Assembly (NCBI RefSeq): GCF_000189255.1
Contig: NZ_AEVS01000094.1
Location: 1 to 48,633 of the forward strand
Length of the DNA: 48,633 nucleotides
From: Vibrio brasiliensis LMG 20546
Lineage (GTDB): Bacteria; Pseudomonadota; Gammaproteobacteria; Enterobacterales; Vibrionaceae
Direction: 5' to 3'
Each line of letters starts with the position of its first letter. Position 1 is the stretch's first letter. Both the position numbers and the translations under genes were made by a program. A model generated the notes under the pieces. It made no database searches. It was not told where the DNA came from and was given only the letters and a program-made list of their open reading frames with translations. Shown one piece after another: positions 35,470 through 46,053 of this stretch.

Positions 35470-37752
35470 TTAAATCTTACAACCGCCGCCTGCGCAATCG
35501 TCGTCTTGTGGTTGTACTGCGTCTTTCTGGTCGTCGCTCGCACCATCACGTGTGTTGTGGTAGTACAGCGTCTTAACGCCAAATTTGTATGCAGTTAGCA
35601 GATCCTGTAGCAGCTTCTTCATCGGTACCTTACCGCTTTCGAAGCGAGTAGGGTCGTAGTTAGTGTTCGCTGAGATCGCTTGGTCAACGAACTTCTGCAT
35701 AATACCAACCAAGTGCAGGTAACCGTCGTTAGAACCGATGTTCCACAGTAGTTCATAGTTATCTTTGTACTCTGTGAACTCAGGAACAACCTGCTTCAGG
35801 ATACCATCTTTAGACGCTTTCACTGATACGTAGCCGCGTGGTGGCTCAATACCGTTAGTTGCGTTAGAGATCTGAGAAGAAGTCTCTGAAGGCATTAGCG
35901 CAGTTAATGTTGAGTTACGCAGACCATGAGTCATGATCTCTTGACGCAGACCATCCCAGTCGTAGTGCAGTGGCTCATCACAAATTAGATCAACATCTTT
36001 CTTATAAGTGTCGATTGGCATTAGGCCTTTAGCGTAATTTGTTTCGTCGAACAGTGGACATTTACCCTGTTCTTTCGCCAGCTCTACAGACGCTTTTAGC
36101 AAGTAGTACTGAATCGCTTCGAATGTACGGTGAGTCAGACCGTTAGCACTGCCATCTGAGTACTTAACGCCGTTTTTCGCCAGGTAGTATGCGTAGTTGA
36201 TAACACCTACACCCAGAGTACGACGGTTCATTGTTGACTTGTATGCCGCAGGAAGAGGGTAGTCTTGGTAATCCAGTAGTGCGTCAAGAGCACGAACAAC
36301 AAGATTAGACAGCTCTTCGAAGTCATCGAGAGACTTGATTGAACCTAGGTTAAACGCAGACAGAGTACATAGAGCGATTTCGCCTGAATCATCTTCAACG
36401 TTTGTCAGAGGTTTAGTCGGCAGTGCGATTTCCAGACATAGGTTAGACTGGCGAACTGGCGCTACTTCAGAGTCAAACGGACTGTGAGTGTTACAGTGGT
36501 CAACGTTCTGAATGTAGATACGACCAGTAGAAGCACGCTCTTGCATCAAGATAGAGAACATCTCGATTGCTTTAACTGTCTCTTTCTTAATTGATGGATC
36601 ATTTTCGTACTTAACGTATAGACGCTCAAATTCATCTTGGTTTTCGAAGAACGCGTCGTAAAGCCCAGGTACGTCTGAAGGTGAGAATAGAGTAATGTTG
36701 CCACCCTCAACCAGACGTTGATACATCAAGCGGTTAAGCTGTACACCGTAGTCCATATGACGAACACGGTTTTCTTCTACACCACGGTTGTTCTTCAGTA
36801 CCATAAGAGCCTGAGATTCACCGTGCCATAGAGGGTAGAATACGGTTGCTGCACCACCACGTACGCCGCCCTGAGAACAACATTTCACAGCAGTCTGGAA
36901 ATATTTGTAGAACGGGATACAACCAGTGTGGAACGCTTCGCCGCCGCGGATCTCTGAACCCAGAGCACGGATACGACCAGCGTTGATACCGATACCAGCA
37001 CGTTGTGATACGTAACGAACGATAGAGCTCGCTGTCGCATTGATAGAGTCTAAGCTATCGCCACACTCGATCAGTACACATGAGCTGAACTGACGAGTAG
37101 GAGTACGTACACCAGACATAATTGGTGTAGGTAGAGAAATCTTGAATTTAGAAGTCGCATCGTAGAAACGCTTGATGTAATCAAGACGCGTCTCTTTCGG
37201 GTACTTAGCGAATAGACAAGCCGCAACCAGAATGTATAGGAACTGAGCACTTTCGTAGATCTCGCCTGATACACGGTTCTGAACAAAGTACTTACCTTCA
37301 AGCTGTTTAACTGCAGCGTAAGAGAAGTCCAAATCACGTTTGTGATCCAGATACTCATCTAGCTCATCCAGTTCCGCTTTGGTGTAGTCTTCCAGAATGT
37401 GTTGATCGTATTTACCCATATCAACAAGACGAGCTACGTGGTCGTAAAGTGCAGGCGGCTCGTACTGACCGTACGCTTTCTTACGCAGGTGGAATACGGC
37501 TAAGCGTGCAGCTAGATATTGGTAGTCAGGCGTCTCTTCTGAAATCAAGTCGGCAGCTGATTTGATGATGGTCTCATGAATATCAGTGGTCGTGATGCCG
37601 TCATAGAACTGAATGTGAGCGCGCAGTTCTACTTGAGATACAGAAACGTTATCCAGGCCTTCGGCAGCCCAGGTAATAACGCGATGGATCTTTTCGAGAT
37701 CAATACTTTCTTTGCGTCCGTTACGCTTTGTAACGGTAAGTTGTTGGTTCAT
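35470..37752 (-). CDS. nrdA: Class Ia ribonucleotide reductase, alpha subunit
   Basis: 760 residues. The N-terminal ATP-cone is visible (VTKRNGRKESIDLEKIHRVI, residues 6-25). Catalytic regions: QFSSCVLIECGDS with an active-site Cys, NLCLEIALPT with the radical Cys region, and LCTLSAFNLGS. The C-terminal redox pair is C753 and C758 (DDDCAGGGCKI), which takes electrons from glutaredoxin or thioredoxin. The enzyme makes dNDPs for replication. Upstream are two NrdR-like boxes and a DnaA box, matching cell-cycle and NrdR control of this operon in Escherichia coli. Confidence 0.97.
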   Translation of the reverse strand: MNQQLTVTKRNGRKESIDLEKIHRVITWAAEGLDNVSVSQVELRAHIQFYDGITTTDIHETIIKSAADLISEETPDYQYLAARLAVFHLRKKAYGQYEPPALYDHVARLVDMGKYDQHILEDYTKAELDELDEYLDHKRDLDFSYAAVKQLEGKYFVQNRVSGEIYESAQFLYILVAACLFAKYPKETRLDYIKRFYDATSKFKISLPTPIMSGVRTPTRQFSSCVLIECGDSLDSINATASSIVRYVSQRAGIGINAGRIRALGSEIRGGEAFHTGCIPFYKYFQTAVKCCSQGGVRGGAATVFYPLWHGESQALMVLKNNRGVEENRVRHMDYGVQLNRLMYQRLVEGGNITLFSPSDVPGLYDAFFENQDEFERLYVKYENDPSIKKETVKAIEMFSILMQERASTGRIYIQNVDHCNTHSPFDSEVAPVRQSNLCLEIALPTKPLTNVEDDSGEIALCTLSAFNLGSIKSLDDFEELSNLVVRALDALLDYQDYPLPAAYKSTMNRRTLGVGVINYAYYLAKNGVKYSDGSANGLTHRTFEAIQYYLLKASVELAKEQGKCPLFDETNYAKGLMPIDTYKKDVDLICDEPLHYDWDGLRQEIMTHGLRNSTLTALMPSETSSQISNATNGIEPPRGYVSVKASKDGILKQVVPEFTEYKDNYELLWNIGSNDGYLHLVGIMQKFVDQAISANTNYDPTRFESGKVPMKKLLQDLLTAYKFGVKTLYYHNTRDGASDDQKDAVQPQDDDCAGGGCKI

Positions 37753-37838
37753 TCTGCTTCATTTCCCTAACAAAACTGATAAAAGCCGTATTATTGTGTA
37801 ATTCTTGTAAAATTCGTTCCGGCTTTGTGATCAAAGTC

Positions 37839-37875
37839 TATCTATATATTGTAGTACAAACACAACATATAGGGG
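37839..37875. promoter_or_regulatory. Paired NrdR boxes upstream of nrdA
   Basis: Box 1 (37839-37854) has the core CTATATATTG, a perfect match to the CWATATATWG core of NrdR sites. Box 2 (37860-37875) is ACACAACATATAGGGG with one core mismatch. Starts are 21 bp apart, two helical turns, about 90-120 bp before the nrdA start. NrdR represses nrd operons when dATP is high. Confidence 0.6.
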
Positions 37876-37944
37876 TGCACCAAGGTGCGGATTACAAGAT
37901 AGTGCTATCCCCCTCGGTTTTCAAGTTACAGATCTTGGATGACT

Positions 37945-37953
37945 TGTGGATAA
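37945..37953. promoter_or_regulatory. DnaA box upstream of nrdA
   Basis: TGTGGATAA is the exact reverse complement of TTATCCACA. A DnaA site in the nrd promoter region is known from Escherichia coli. The rest of the gap (37954-38154) is A+T-rich and shows no gene or other clear element. Confidence 0.55.
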
Positions 37954-38154
37954 CTAACAAAATTGAAAAAAACAGTAAGTGTCTACTAACCGATGAAGTT
38001 AGAGCTGGTAAGATTAGTTAAAAATACAGTTTCAGGATCGGTTTAGAAGTAACCATAAACAAAAAAAAATTCCTTGATCTTTAGTTATTTTTGAGTGCGA
38101 TGAATGGATTGATTAAATTGGAATCAGATCGACAGAAATTGCTTACAAAAGCAC

Positions 38155-38187
38155 TAAAAAAGGCGGTGAGCTTGTGCTACCGCCTTT
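38155..38187 (-). terminator. Terminator of ubiG
   Basis: Leftward AAAGGCGGT and ACCGCCTTT flank an 11-nt loop and are followed by TTTT (38155-38160 in complement). It ends the ubiG transcript 34 nt after the stop. Confidence 0.85.
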
Positions 38188-38220
38188 AAAATAACCAGAT
38201 ATTTCGTTCGGTAAAAATTG

Positions 38221-38928
38221 TTAAAATTTTTGCGTATGAACGATGTAATTTACGTCAACATTGGTACCTAGCTTGTAGGTATCGGTCAGCGGGTTGTAGT
38301 GCAGGCCAGTGATCGCCATCTCAGTCAAATCGGTACGGTCGATCATTTTGATAAGCTCGGCAGGGCGAATGAACTTATCATGGTCATGAGTGCCCTCAGG
38401 AACAATCTTAAGCAGCTTCTCTGCACCGACAATCGCAAACAGATAAGATTTGAAATTGCGGTTGAGAGTTGAGAAGAAAACGTGACCACCAGGTTTAACC
38501 AGAGCCGCACAAGAACGAATGACCGACTGAGGGTCAGGAACATGTTCAAGCATCTCCATACAGGTCACCACATCGTACTTTCCTGCATTGTCGACAGCAT
38601 GGTCTTCAATTGTGCTTTGGATGTAAGTCAGTTTAGTGCCCGTTTCAAGTGCATGCAGACGTGCGACTTCTAATGGCTCTTTACCCATATCCAGACCAGT
38701 TACTACGGCACCTTGTTTGGCCATGCTTTCAGCCAGAATGCCGCCGCCACAACCCACATCGAGTACTGTTTTACCAAATAGACCGTCAGCCTTATCGAGA
38801 ACATAGTCCAGACGTAGTGGATTGATTTGGTGCAGAGGCTTAAATTCACCTTCCAAATCCCACCAGCGAGAGGCCATATCCTCAAACTTTTTAATTTCAC
38901 TTGGGTCGACATTTTGTGATTGGGTCAT
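38221..38928 (-). CDS. ubiG: Ubiquinone biosynthesis O-methyltransferase
   Basis: 235 residues. UbiG performs both O-methylations of ubiquinone synthesis. SAM-binding motifs: [16 protein letters not shown] (motif I), [34 protein letters not shown]. The family signature [15 protein letters not shown] is near the N-terminus, followed by [12 protein letters not shown]. The start is the ATG at 38928 (MTQSQNVD), about 80 nt inside the longest frame, because homologues begin there; AGAG is the only ribosome-like site. Divergent from gyrA with 285 bp between, a conserved Vibrio and enterobacterial arrangement. Confidence 0.96.
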   Translation of the reverse strand: MTQSQNVDPSEIKKFEDMASRWWDLEGEFKPLHQINPLRLDYVLDKADGLFGKTVLDVGCGGGILAESMAKQGAVVTGLDMGKEPLEVARLHALETGTKLTYIQSTIEDHAVDNAGKYDVVTCMEMLEHVPDPQSVIRSCAALVKPGGHVFFSTLNRNFKSYLFAIVGAEKLLKIVPEGTHDHDKFIRPAELIKMIDRTDLTEMAITGLHYNPLTDTYKLGTNVDVNYIVHTQKF

Positions 38929-39213
38929 AACAACTCTATATATTAACCAGCTTCCTTGAATTGGGGCATTATACCTTTTAAACGTTAACACTCCATATAG
39001 AGGGATCACTTTTATCGATTGTTGAACAAAATCTAACCACTAATCAGCAAGATATAAGATCAGTGTGCAAATTCTCGGCGTTTGATTCACAACCGACCTC
39101 ACAACCTGATAAAAGGAGAGGGAAAGTAATGCCGAACCACTGAAATGTATGTTATATTTTTGCACCTTAAGCGTATTGTACATACGATCTATAAATAGAG
39201 GGATAATGGCTCT

Positions 39214-41844
39214 ATGAGCGATCTAGCGAAAGAGATCACGCCCGTAAACATTGAAGATGAGCTTCGAGGTTCATACCTAGACTATGCGATGTCAGTTATC
39301 GTTGGTCGTGCTCTTCCAGATGTGCGTGATGGCCTAAAGCCTGTACACCGCCGCGTTTTGTTCGCGATGAATGTACTAGGTAACGATTGGAATAAACCAT
39401 ACAAAAAATCTGCCCGTGTTGTTGGCGACGTAATCGGTAAATATCACCCTCACGGTGATAGCGCTGTGTACGATACTATCGTACGTATGGCTCAGCCGTT
39501 TTCGCTTCGTTACATGCTAGTCGACGGTCAAGGTAACTTCGGTTCGATCGATGGTGACTCAGCGGCGGCAATGCGTTATACCGAAGTTCGCATGGCGAAA
39601 ATCGCCCATGAACTTCTGGCTGATCTAGACAAAGAGACAGTGGACTACGTACCGAACTATGACGGTACTGAGCAAATTCCAGCTGTTCTACCTACAAAAA
39701 TTCCTAACCTGCTGGTAAACGGTGCTTCTGGTATCGCGGTAGGTATGGCAACCAACATCCCACCACATAACCTTGGTGAAGTGATTGATGGCTGTCTTGC
39801 GTACATCAATAATGAAGAGATCACTATTGATGAACTGATGGACTACATTCCTGGTCCTGATTTCCCAACAGCAGCGCTAATCAGCGGTCGTAAAGGTATC
39901 GTAGATGCTTATAAGACTGGCCGCGGTAAAATTTACATGCGCTCGAAAGCGGAAATCGAAGCAGACAAGAATGGTAAAGAGACCATCATTGTTACTGAAA
40001 TTCCGTATCAGGTGAACAAAGCTCGCTTGATCGAGAAGATTGCAGAGCTAGTTAAAGATAAGAAAGTAGAAGGCATCAGTGCACTGCGCGACGAGTCAGA
40101 TAAAGACGGTATGCGTATTGTTATTGAATGTAAGCGTGACGCAGTAGGCGAAGTGGTTCTAAACAACCTTTACGCTCAAACTCAGCTGCAAACAACTTTC
40201 GGTATCAACATGGTTGCGCTGAACAATGGTCAGCCACAACTATTCAACCTGAAAGACATGTTGAAGTGTTTCGTTGATCACCGTCGTGAAGTTGTTACAC
40301 GTCGTACTATCTACGAACTGCGTAAAGCGCGTGACCGTGCACACATCCTTGAAGGCCTGGCTCTTGCGCTAGCTAACATCGATGAAATCATTGAACTGAT
40401 CCGTAACGCACCGACACCAGCAGAAGCAAAAGCTGGCCTGGTTGCTCGCGGTTGGGACCTGGGTAACGTTGCAGCAATGCTAGAACGTGCCGGTACTGAC
40501 GCAGCTCGCCCAGACTGGCTGGAAGAGCAATACGGTATCCGTGACGGTCAGTACTTCCTGACTGAAACTCAAGCACAAGCAATTCTAGACCTACGTCTAC
40601 ATAAGCTTACTGGTCTTGAGCACGAGAAGATCCTTGATGAATACAAGGCACTTCTGGATGAAATCGCTGAATTAATGCACATCCTTGCAAGCACAGAGCG
40701 CTTGATGGAAGTGATTCGTGAAGAGCTAGAATCTGTTCGCGAAGCATTCGGTGATGCTCGTCGTACAGAAATTACTGCTGCTAGCCATGATATCGACATG
40801 GAAGAGCTAATCGCTCGTGAAGACGTAGTAGTAACGCTTTCTCACGAAGGCTACGTTAAGTACCAAATCCTAAGCGATTACGAAGCTCAGCGTCGTGGTG
40901 GTAAAGGTAAGAGTGCAACTAAGATGAAGGAAGAAGACTACATTGAGCGTCTTCTAGTGGCGAATACCCACGACAACATCCTATGTTTCTCTACTCGCGG
41001 TAAGACATACCGTCTGAAAGTTTACCAACTACCATTAGCGAGCCGTACTGCTCGTGGTAAGCCAATCATCAACATTCTTCCTCTAGAAGAAGGTGAGCGT
41101 ATTACTGCGATCCTACCAGTATCTGAGTTCAGTCCTGAGAAGTTTATCTTCATGGCAACTGGTGATGGTACCGTTAAGAAGACTTCACTAGACCAATTCG
41201 CGAACGTTCGTTCAAACGGTCTGATTGCAGTTAACCTACGTGACGACGATTCGCTAATCGGTGTGGATATCACTGATGGTCAAAGCGACATCATGCTGTT
41301 CTCTAAAGCAGGTAAAGTTGTTCGCTTCAGCGAAGACAAAGTACGTGCTATGGGTCGTACAGCGGCAGGTGTTCGTGGTATGAAGCTGGCTGATGATGAT
41401 CAGGTTGTATCGCTAATTGTTCCTTCTAACGAAGGCGACATCCTGACTGTGACTCAAAATGGTTACGGTAAGCGTACAGAACTAGCAGAGTACCCGACTA
41501 AAGGACGAGCGACACAGGGTGTAGTTTCGATCAAGGTTTCTGAGCGTAACGGCCCTGTGGTTGGTGCGGTTCAGGTTGAAGAAGGCGACGAGATGATGAT
41601 GATCACCGACGCTGGTACCTTGGTTCGTACACGTGTTGCAGAAGTTAGCCAAGTCGGACGTAACACTCAGGGTGTAACTCTGATCCGTACTGCTGATGAC
41701 GAAAACGTTGTTGGTCTGCAGCGTATCGATGAAGTTGAAGAAGTTGAGCTAGCTGAAGGCGAAGAGATTGCTGACGGCGAACAAGCGACAACTTCTGAAG
41801 CTCCAGAAGCATCAGAACAACAAGGTGATGACACAGAAGCGTAA
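39214..41844 (+). CDS. gyrA: DNA gyrase subunit A
   Basis: 876 residues. The quinolone-resistance region is wild type: S83 and D87 in [11 protein letters not shown], with catalytic Y122 (AAMRYTEVR). The tower and coiled coil follow, then the C-terminal DNA-wrapping beta-pinwheel with the GyrA box QRRGGKG and repeats such as [11 protein letters not shown] and [10 protein letters not shown] very acidic tail ([17 protein letters not shown]) ends the protein. Start ATG 39214 has AGAGGGA about 12 nt upstream. A strong terminator follows. No sign of transfer or mutation. Confidence 0.98.
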   Translation: MSDLAKEITPVNIEDELRGSYLDYAMSVIVGRALPDVRDGLKPVHRRVLFAMNVLGNDWNKPYKKSARVVGDVIGKYHPHGDSAVYDTIVRMAQPFSLRYMLVDGQGNFGSIDGDSAAAMRYTEVRMAKIAHELLADLDKETVDYVPNYDGTEQIPAVLPTKIPNLLVNGASGIAVGMATNIPPHNLGEVIDGCLAYINNEEITIDELMDYIPGPDFPTAALISGRKGIVDAYKTGRGKIYMRSKAEIEADKNGKETIIVTEIPYQVNKARLIEKIAELVKDKKVEGISALRDESDKDGMRIVIECKRDAVGEVVLNNLYAQTQLQTTFGINMVALNNGQPQLFNLKDMLKCFVDHRREVVTRRTIYELRKARDRAHILEGLALALANIDEIIELIRNAPTPAEAKAGLVARGWDLGNVAAMLERAGTDAARPDWLEEQYGIRDGQYFLTETQAQAILDLRLHKLTGLEHEKILDEYKALLDEIAELMHILASTERLMEVIREELESVREAFGDARRTEITAASHDIDMEELIAREDVVVTLSHEGYVKYQILSDYEAQRRGGKGKSATKMKEEDYIERLLVANTHDNILCFSTRGKTYRLKVYQLPLASRTARGKPIINILPLEEGERITAILPVSEFSPEKFIFMATGDGTVKKTSLDQFANVRSNGLIAVNLRDDDSLIGVDITDGQSDIMLFSKAGKVVRFSEDKVRAMGRTAAGVRGMKLADDDQVVSLIVPSNEGDILTVTQNGYGKRTELAEYPTKGRATQGVVSIKVSERNGPVVGAVQVEEGDEMMMITDAGTLVRTRVAEVSQVGRNTQGVTLIRTADDENVVGLQRIDEVEEVELAEGEEIADGEQATTSEAPEASEQQGDDTEA

Positions 41845-41870
41845 GCTAAAGTGATTATCTAACATTTGAG

Positions 41871-41902
41871 AAATGCCAGACGAAAGTCTGGCATTTTTTT
41901 TA
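41871..41902 (+). terminator. Terminator of gyrA
   Basis: AAATGCCAGAC, tetraloop GAAA, GTCTGGCATTT and a long T-run; 27 nt after the stop. Confidence 0.92.
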
Positions 41903-42068
41903 TCTTTTTATTGAAGGTGATAAAGGTCAAAGGAAGAGCTTCAACTATGCTTTAGATTAGTGATATAGCCATTTAATGGTATTGTGTTCTGTATCTGGTT
42001 TGGGCATACTGCATGCCTATTAGTCAGTTTTAGGCTTATTTGCAGGCATATTTAGTAAGGAGGGTTGA

Positions 42069-43820
42069 GTGCGTTCTAAGCATTTCAATCGGGCAGTTCA
42101 GTTTGGTGTAGCAGGTTTTTACTTTCTCTCTGTTATCGTCATCTCAGTCACGCTTATCTCTGAACACAAGTCGGTGAATTGGCTGTACCTTACTTTTCCT
42201 ATTGCTATGTTCACTGCTTTTTTGGCGACCAAGAGACGTATCAGGATAACAGCGGCTTTAGTGTCCCTGTTGGTGCTATTTGGAGGTTCGATTATGGAAC
42301 CTTTGGAGCTAGATGCGATTGAAGAGAGCTTTATCGTCTTGCCTCTTTGCTACATTGTTCTGTTTCCTGGTTCACTTTGGCCCATCGCTGTAGGGTTAGG
42401 GCTCATTGCCAGCTACCTGATTGAACTGCCTACCGAGGAGTTTGATGAGTTCACCGAAGATGCGATTGAAGTTCTGTTTATTACCATCTTTGCTACAGTG
42501 ATGACCCGCTATCAGCAGGAAGCGAAAAAACAGTCGGCGTTGTACAAGCGTGCGAGCTTAACCGACTACCTGACTTATTTGCCCAACCGTAAATCCTTCT
42601 TTAAAGAGATTAATGATCTTCAAGCCAGCGATGAGATGGATTATGCGGTTATTCAAGTGGGTTTGAACAACCTAAAAAAGGTCAATGATGACCTTGGCTA
42701 CGGATATGGTGATGAACTGCTGCATCAATTCGCGCGTCACGTTAAGAGGCTCATAGGTCGCAAAGGTAAACTGTTTCGTTTAGGTGGCGATGAACTGATG
42801 GTGTTGATCTCATGTCCACAAGGCAATCTTGATGAAGTACACCAAACCATTGCCCGATTAGATGCCCATTACGATACGGTTTGCAAAATCCACAATACCT
42901 CGCACAGATTAAGATACATTGGTGGTTGTGCACTGTTAAGCGATGCCCAGAATAATCTCAAGTTGTGGGGCAAGAACGTCGATGCAGCCATCTCGCGAGC
43001 AAAGCAGAATGACGCAAACAGTGTGCAATGGTATGACGATCAGTTGATGGATGACACTATTCGCGCTCACCAAATTGAGATCGAACTTAAAGGGGCTATC
43101 GACAATAAGCAGCTGTTTCTGGTTTACCAGCCAAAAGTCGATATAGAGGCCAAGAAAATTATCGGTGCTGAAGCTTTGATTCGTTGGCAGCATCCCGATT
43201 TGGGTTTGGTGGTTCCCAATGATTTTATCAGTGTCGCGGAACGGACCGCACAAATCATCCCAATTGGTCGCTGGGTGTTTGAACAAGCGATAATTCAGGC
43301 TAAGTCCTGGCTCGATGCAGGTACAAGAGTTCCTATTTCGATTAACGTTTCAAGTGTCCAGTTTGCGCACGACGATATCTTCCCTTATATCACTGAGTTG
43401 TTGAACAAGCACAATGTCCCCGCGAACTGCCTGCAAATCGAAATTACCGAAACAGCGATGATGGATAAGCACTCTCAAGTCGCGCAAACCTGTAAGCAGT
43501 TGCAAGATCTTGGTATGACAATAGCAATTGATGATTTTGGCGTAGCTTATTCTTCGCTTAACTATTTAAAACGCCTACCGATCGATGTGATTAAAATCGA
43601 TAAATCTTTTATCGACGACTGTGTTGAGGATGTCACAGACCATATGATAGTTCGTACCATTATTCAGATGGGGCAAAACCTGAGTAAAACGGTTATCGCT
43701 GAAGGGGTAGAGAATGAGGAACAACTAGAATTATTGCGTCGTGAGAAATGCCATCAGTTTCAGGGATACTTATTTTCCAAACCCATTTCTGCTGAACAAT
43801 TTACTGAGTTACTTAGCTAG
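42069..43820 (+). CDS. Membrane GGDEF/EAL cyclic-di-GMP protein
   Basis: 583 residues. Five or so membrane segments in residues 10-145 (MASE-like sensor), then a GGDEF domain (LTDYLTYLPNRKSF at 164, RLGGDEL at 237-243) and an EAL domain (GAEALIRW with EAL at 368-370, EITETAMM, DDFGVAYSS, KIDKSF, AEGVEN). The EAL domain has all expected catalytic motifs, so c-di-GMP hydrolysis is likely. The GGDEF signature reads GGDEL, so cyclase activity is doubtful and it may only bind GTP. GTG start at 42069 with AGGAGG upstream. No gene partner; an unlinked signalling protein. Confidence 0.9.
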   Translation: MRSKHFNRAVQFGVAGFYFLSVIVISVTLISEHKSVNWLYLTFPIAMFTAFLATKRRIRITAALVSLLVLFGGSIMEPLELDAIEESFIVLPLCYIVLFPGSLWPIAVGLGLIASYLIELPTEEFDEFTEDAIEVLFITIFATVMTRYQQEAKKQSALYKRASLTDYLTYLPNRKSFFKEINDLQASDEMDYAVIQVGLNNLKKVNDDLGYGYGDELLHQFARHVKRLIGRKGKLFRLGGDELMVLISCPQGNLDEVHQTIARLDAHYDTVCKIHNTSHRLRYIGGCALLSDAQNNLKLWGKNVDAAISRAKQNDANSVQWYDDQLMDDTIRAHQIEIELKGAIDNKQLFLVYQPKVDIEAKKIIGAEALIRWQHPDLGLVVPNDFISVAERTAQIIPIGRWVFEQAIIQAKSWLDAGTRVPISINVSSVQFAHDDIFPYITELLNKHNVPANCLQIEITETAMMDKHSQVAQTCKQLQDLGMTIAIDDFGVAYSSLNYLKRLPIDVIKIDKSFIDDCVEDVTDHMIVRTIIQMGQNLSKTVIAEGVENEEQLELLRREKCHQFQGYLFSKPISAEQFTELLS

Positions 43821-44018
43821 TTTAAGTGCTTCCCTTATGCGCTCTGGCACCGTACGTCGTGCCAACTTAACCTTGTCAATTTACCGTCATATGTTTACTA
43901 AAATTGACGCTATAACAATACGTTATCTTCGATCAATTTACTGCTTTTATTTCGTGCAAGCGTAGGATTTTGCCTATAAACTGCCGAGCCTGTCTGTTCC
44001 ACAACTTGTATAGAAACT

Positions 44019-45902
44019 ATGAAACTATCATTGAAGCAAAAACTCATTGGTGCGAGCCTGGTAGCCGTTGTGCTTATGGCCAGTGCACTGACTTGGCTAT
44101 CTGCCGACAAACTGTCTGAGCAAACTCGCAATGGTGTTACCGCGCGAGCTGAAAGCTTAGCAACTGCAGCATCTGAAGGTATCTCCGACTGGATTTCTAT
44201 CCGTAAAGATATCGCGACTGCGTTTAACGACTACAGCAAAGAAGCGGATGTTGTCCCTTTCTTGCAACAAGCACGTAAGGCGGGTGGCTTTGATGACATC
44301 TTCTTAGGCACTCCAGAAGGTGGCATGTACCGTTCTCACCCAGAGCGTAACCGAGCTGATTACGATCCGCGCACACGCCCTTGGTATATTGACGCAAACA
44401 ATGCTGGTAAACAGATCATTACTACTGCGTACAAAGATGCGATTACTAATGCATTACTTGTCACCATCGCTGAACCTATTCGTGCTAACGGTGAGCTAGT
44501 CGGTGTGGTTGGTGCGGATGTACTGATTGACCAGTTAATCAATGACGTAATCAATCTGGATGCAGGTAAAAACGCTTACGCTATGTTGATCGATGCGCAA
44601 GATGGCACATTCCTGGCACACCCAGATAAATCATTTTCTCTAAAACCTGTAACCACTTTGTCTAAACAGCTCAATCTTCGTGCGATTGAGCATGCAGCGG
44701 ACACTGGTTCAATCGAGATGATTGAGCGTAATGGTCAGGAGAAACTTTACTTCTTCACTAAGGTACCTGATACCCAATGGATTTTTGCAATTGAGATGGA
44801 CCGCGCGACTGAAGAAGCAGCGCTTACTGAGCTACTACAAAGCCTGATTATTACGGCTGTCGTTATCACCCTTATTGTGATTGCACTTGTATCCTGGCTG
44901 GTTAATTTCCTGTTTAGTGACCTTGTTCGTGTATCTAAAGCGCTAGAAGAGATCGCATCAGGTGAAGGTGACCTGACTCAACGTCTTGAACCTCGTAGTG
45001 ATGACGAAGTGGGTCAGTTGGCGACAAACTTCAACATCTTTGTTGGCAACATGCACGCAATGGTGTCTAAGCTAAGCCTGGTTTCAGCGTCACTTTCTGA
45101 GCAGTCTAAGCAAACTGCGGCACAAGCTGAAGAGCGTAGTGCACGAATTCGTCTGCAACAGGACGAGATCAACATGGTTGCAACGGCAATCAACGAAATG
45201 GCTGCGGCGACTCAGGAAATCGCTGGCAACGCAGACCACACTGCGCAGAACTCTAGCGAAGCGGTAACTGCGTGTATTCACGGTGGTGAGCAGGTAGTGC
45301 AAACTCAGGGCTCAATCCAGAACCTGGCAACAGAAGTGGGTGTTGCGACTGAAGTTATTCAGGAGCTTGAACTGCACGGCAATAGCATTAGCACTATTCT
45401 TTCTACCATTCAGGATATCGCTGAACAGACTAACCTGTTGGCGTTAAACGCAGCGATTGAAGCGGCGCGTGCGGGTGAACAGGGTCGTGGCTTTGCGGTT
45501 GTTGCTGATGAGGTTAGGGTATTGAGTCAACGTACTCATGCTTCAACCAAAGAGATTCAGCAGATGATCGAGACACTGCAGAACACGACAGGTAAAGCGG
45601 TAGGCATCATGGGCGATAGCCGTCAACTTGCTGATACCAGTGTGACTGATGCAGACTCGGCTGCGGTTAGCCTGACACAAATTCAGACTGCGGTAGAACG
45701 CATTAGTGACATGGCGACGCAAATTGCTTCTGCAGCAGAAGAGCAGGCGTCTGTGACATCGGAAATCACCCGTAATACGGTTGGCATTCGCGATGTATCA
45801 AACGAACTTGCGGATGAAGCACACGACGCAGCAGCTCAAGCGGCTCAACTGTCTGAGCTATCTAATGAGCTTGAGCAAGAGATTCAACGCTTTAAGCTGT
45901 AA
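44019..45902 (+). CDS. Methyl-accepting chemotaxis protein with Cache domain
   Basis: 627 residues. TM1 at about 9-28, a periplasmic dCache-type sensor ([19 protein letters not shown] and [13 protein letters not shown]), TM2 at about 276-298, a HAMP domain ([20 protein letters not shown]), then the signalling domain with the invariant tip [20 protein letters not shown] and [12 protein letters not shown]. No C-terminal CheR/CheB pentapeptide. dCache receptors of vibrios sense small organic ligands such as amino acids; the ligand here is unknown. ATG 44019 with no clear Shine-Dalgarno site. Own terminator; the 198-bp gap upstream shows nothing further. Confidence 0.94.
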   Translation: MKLSLKQKLIGASLVAVVLMASALTWLSADKLSEQTRNGVTARAESLATAASEGISDWISIRKDIATAFNDYSKEADVVPFLQQARKAGGFDDIFLGTPEGGMYRSHPERNRADYDPRTRPWYIDANNAGKQIITTAYKDAITNALLVTIAEPIRANGELVGVVGADVLIDQLINDVINLDAGKNAYAMLIDAQDGTFLAHPDKSFSLKPVTTLSKQLNLRAIEHAADTGSIEMIERNGQEKLYFFTKVPDTQWIFAIEMDRATEEAALTELLQSLIITAVVITLIVIALVSWLVNFLFSDLVRVSKALEEIASGEGDLTQRLEPRSDDEVGQLATNFNIFVGNMHAMVSKLSLVSASLSEQSKQTAAQAEERSARIRLQQDEINMVATAINEMAAATQEIAGNADHTAQNSSEAVTACIHGGEQVVQTQGSIQNLATEVGVATEVIQELELHGNSISTILSTIQDIAEQTNLLALNAAIEAARAGEQGRGFAVVADEVRVLSQRTHASTKEIQQMIETLQNTTGKAVGIMGDSRQLADTSVTDADSAAVSLTQIQTAVERISDMATQIASAAEEQASVTSEITRNTVGIRDVSNELADEAHDAAAQAAQLSELSNELEQEIQRFKL

Positions 45903-45922
45903 TTGAGCTAGACCAACGAATT

Positions 45923-45947
45923 AGCCCCGTGACGACGGGGCTTTTTT
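45923..45947 (+). terminator. Terminator of the chemoreceptor gene
   Basis: AGCCCCGT, loop GACG, ACGGGGCT and six T residues, 21 nt after the stop. Confidence 0.92.
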
Positions 45948-46024
45948 ATACGTCATGAATTTCCAAAATGGAAAAAACAACTAAACCTTATTTCAATAGT
46001 GGATATTGACTTAACTGAGATAAA

Positions 46025-46045
46025 ATCCTTAAAAACAATAAGGAT
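46025..46045 (+). promoter_or_regulatory. Hairpin covering the yjjI ribosome-binding site
   Basis: ATCCTTA (46025-46031) pairs perfectly with TAAGGAT (46039-46045) around AAAACAA. The right arm contains AAGGAT, the only ribosome site for the ATG at 46054, so the site would be masked when the stem forms. Confidence 0.5.
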
Positions 46046-46053
46046 TAACTAAC

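Noticed and set aside
43953-43979. Possible flagellar sigma-28 promoter before the chemoreceptor (GCCTATAA)
   Set aside because: The -10-like box has one mismatch, but the expected -35 position (CGTGCAAG) does not match TAAAGTTT.
46000-46024. Possible FNR site upstream of yjjI (TTGACTTAACTGAG)
   Set aside because: Only the left half resembles TTGAT; the right half does not fit ATCAA, so it cannot be supported.
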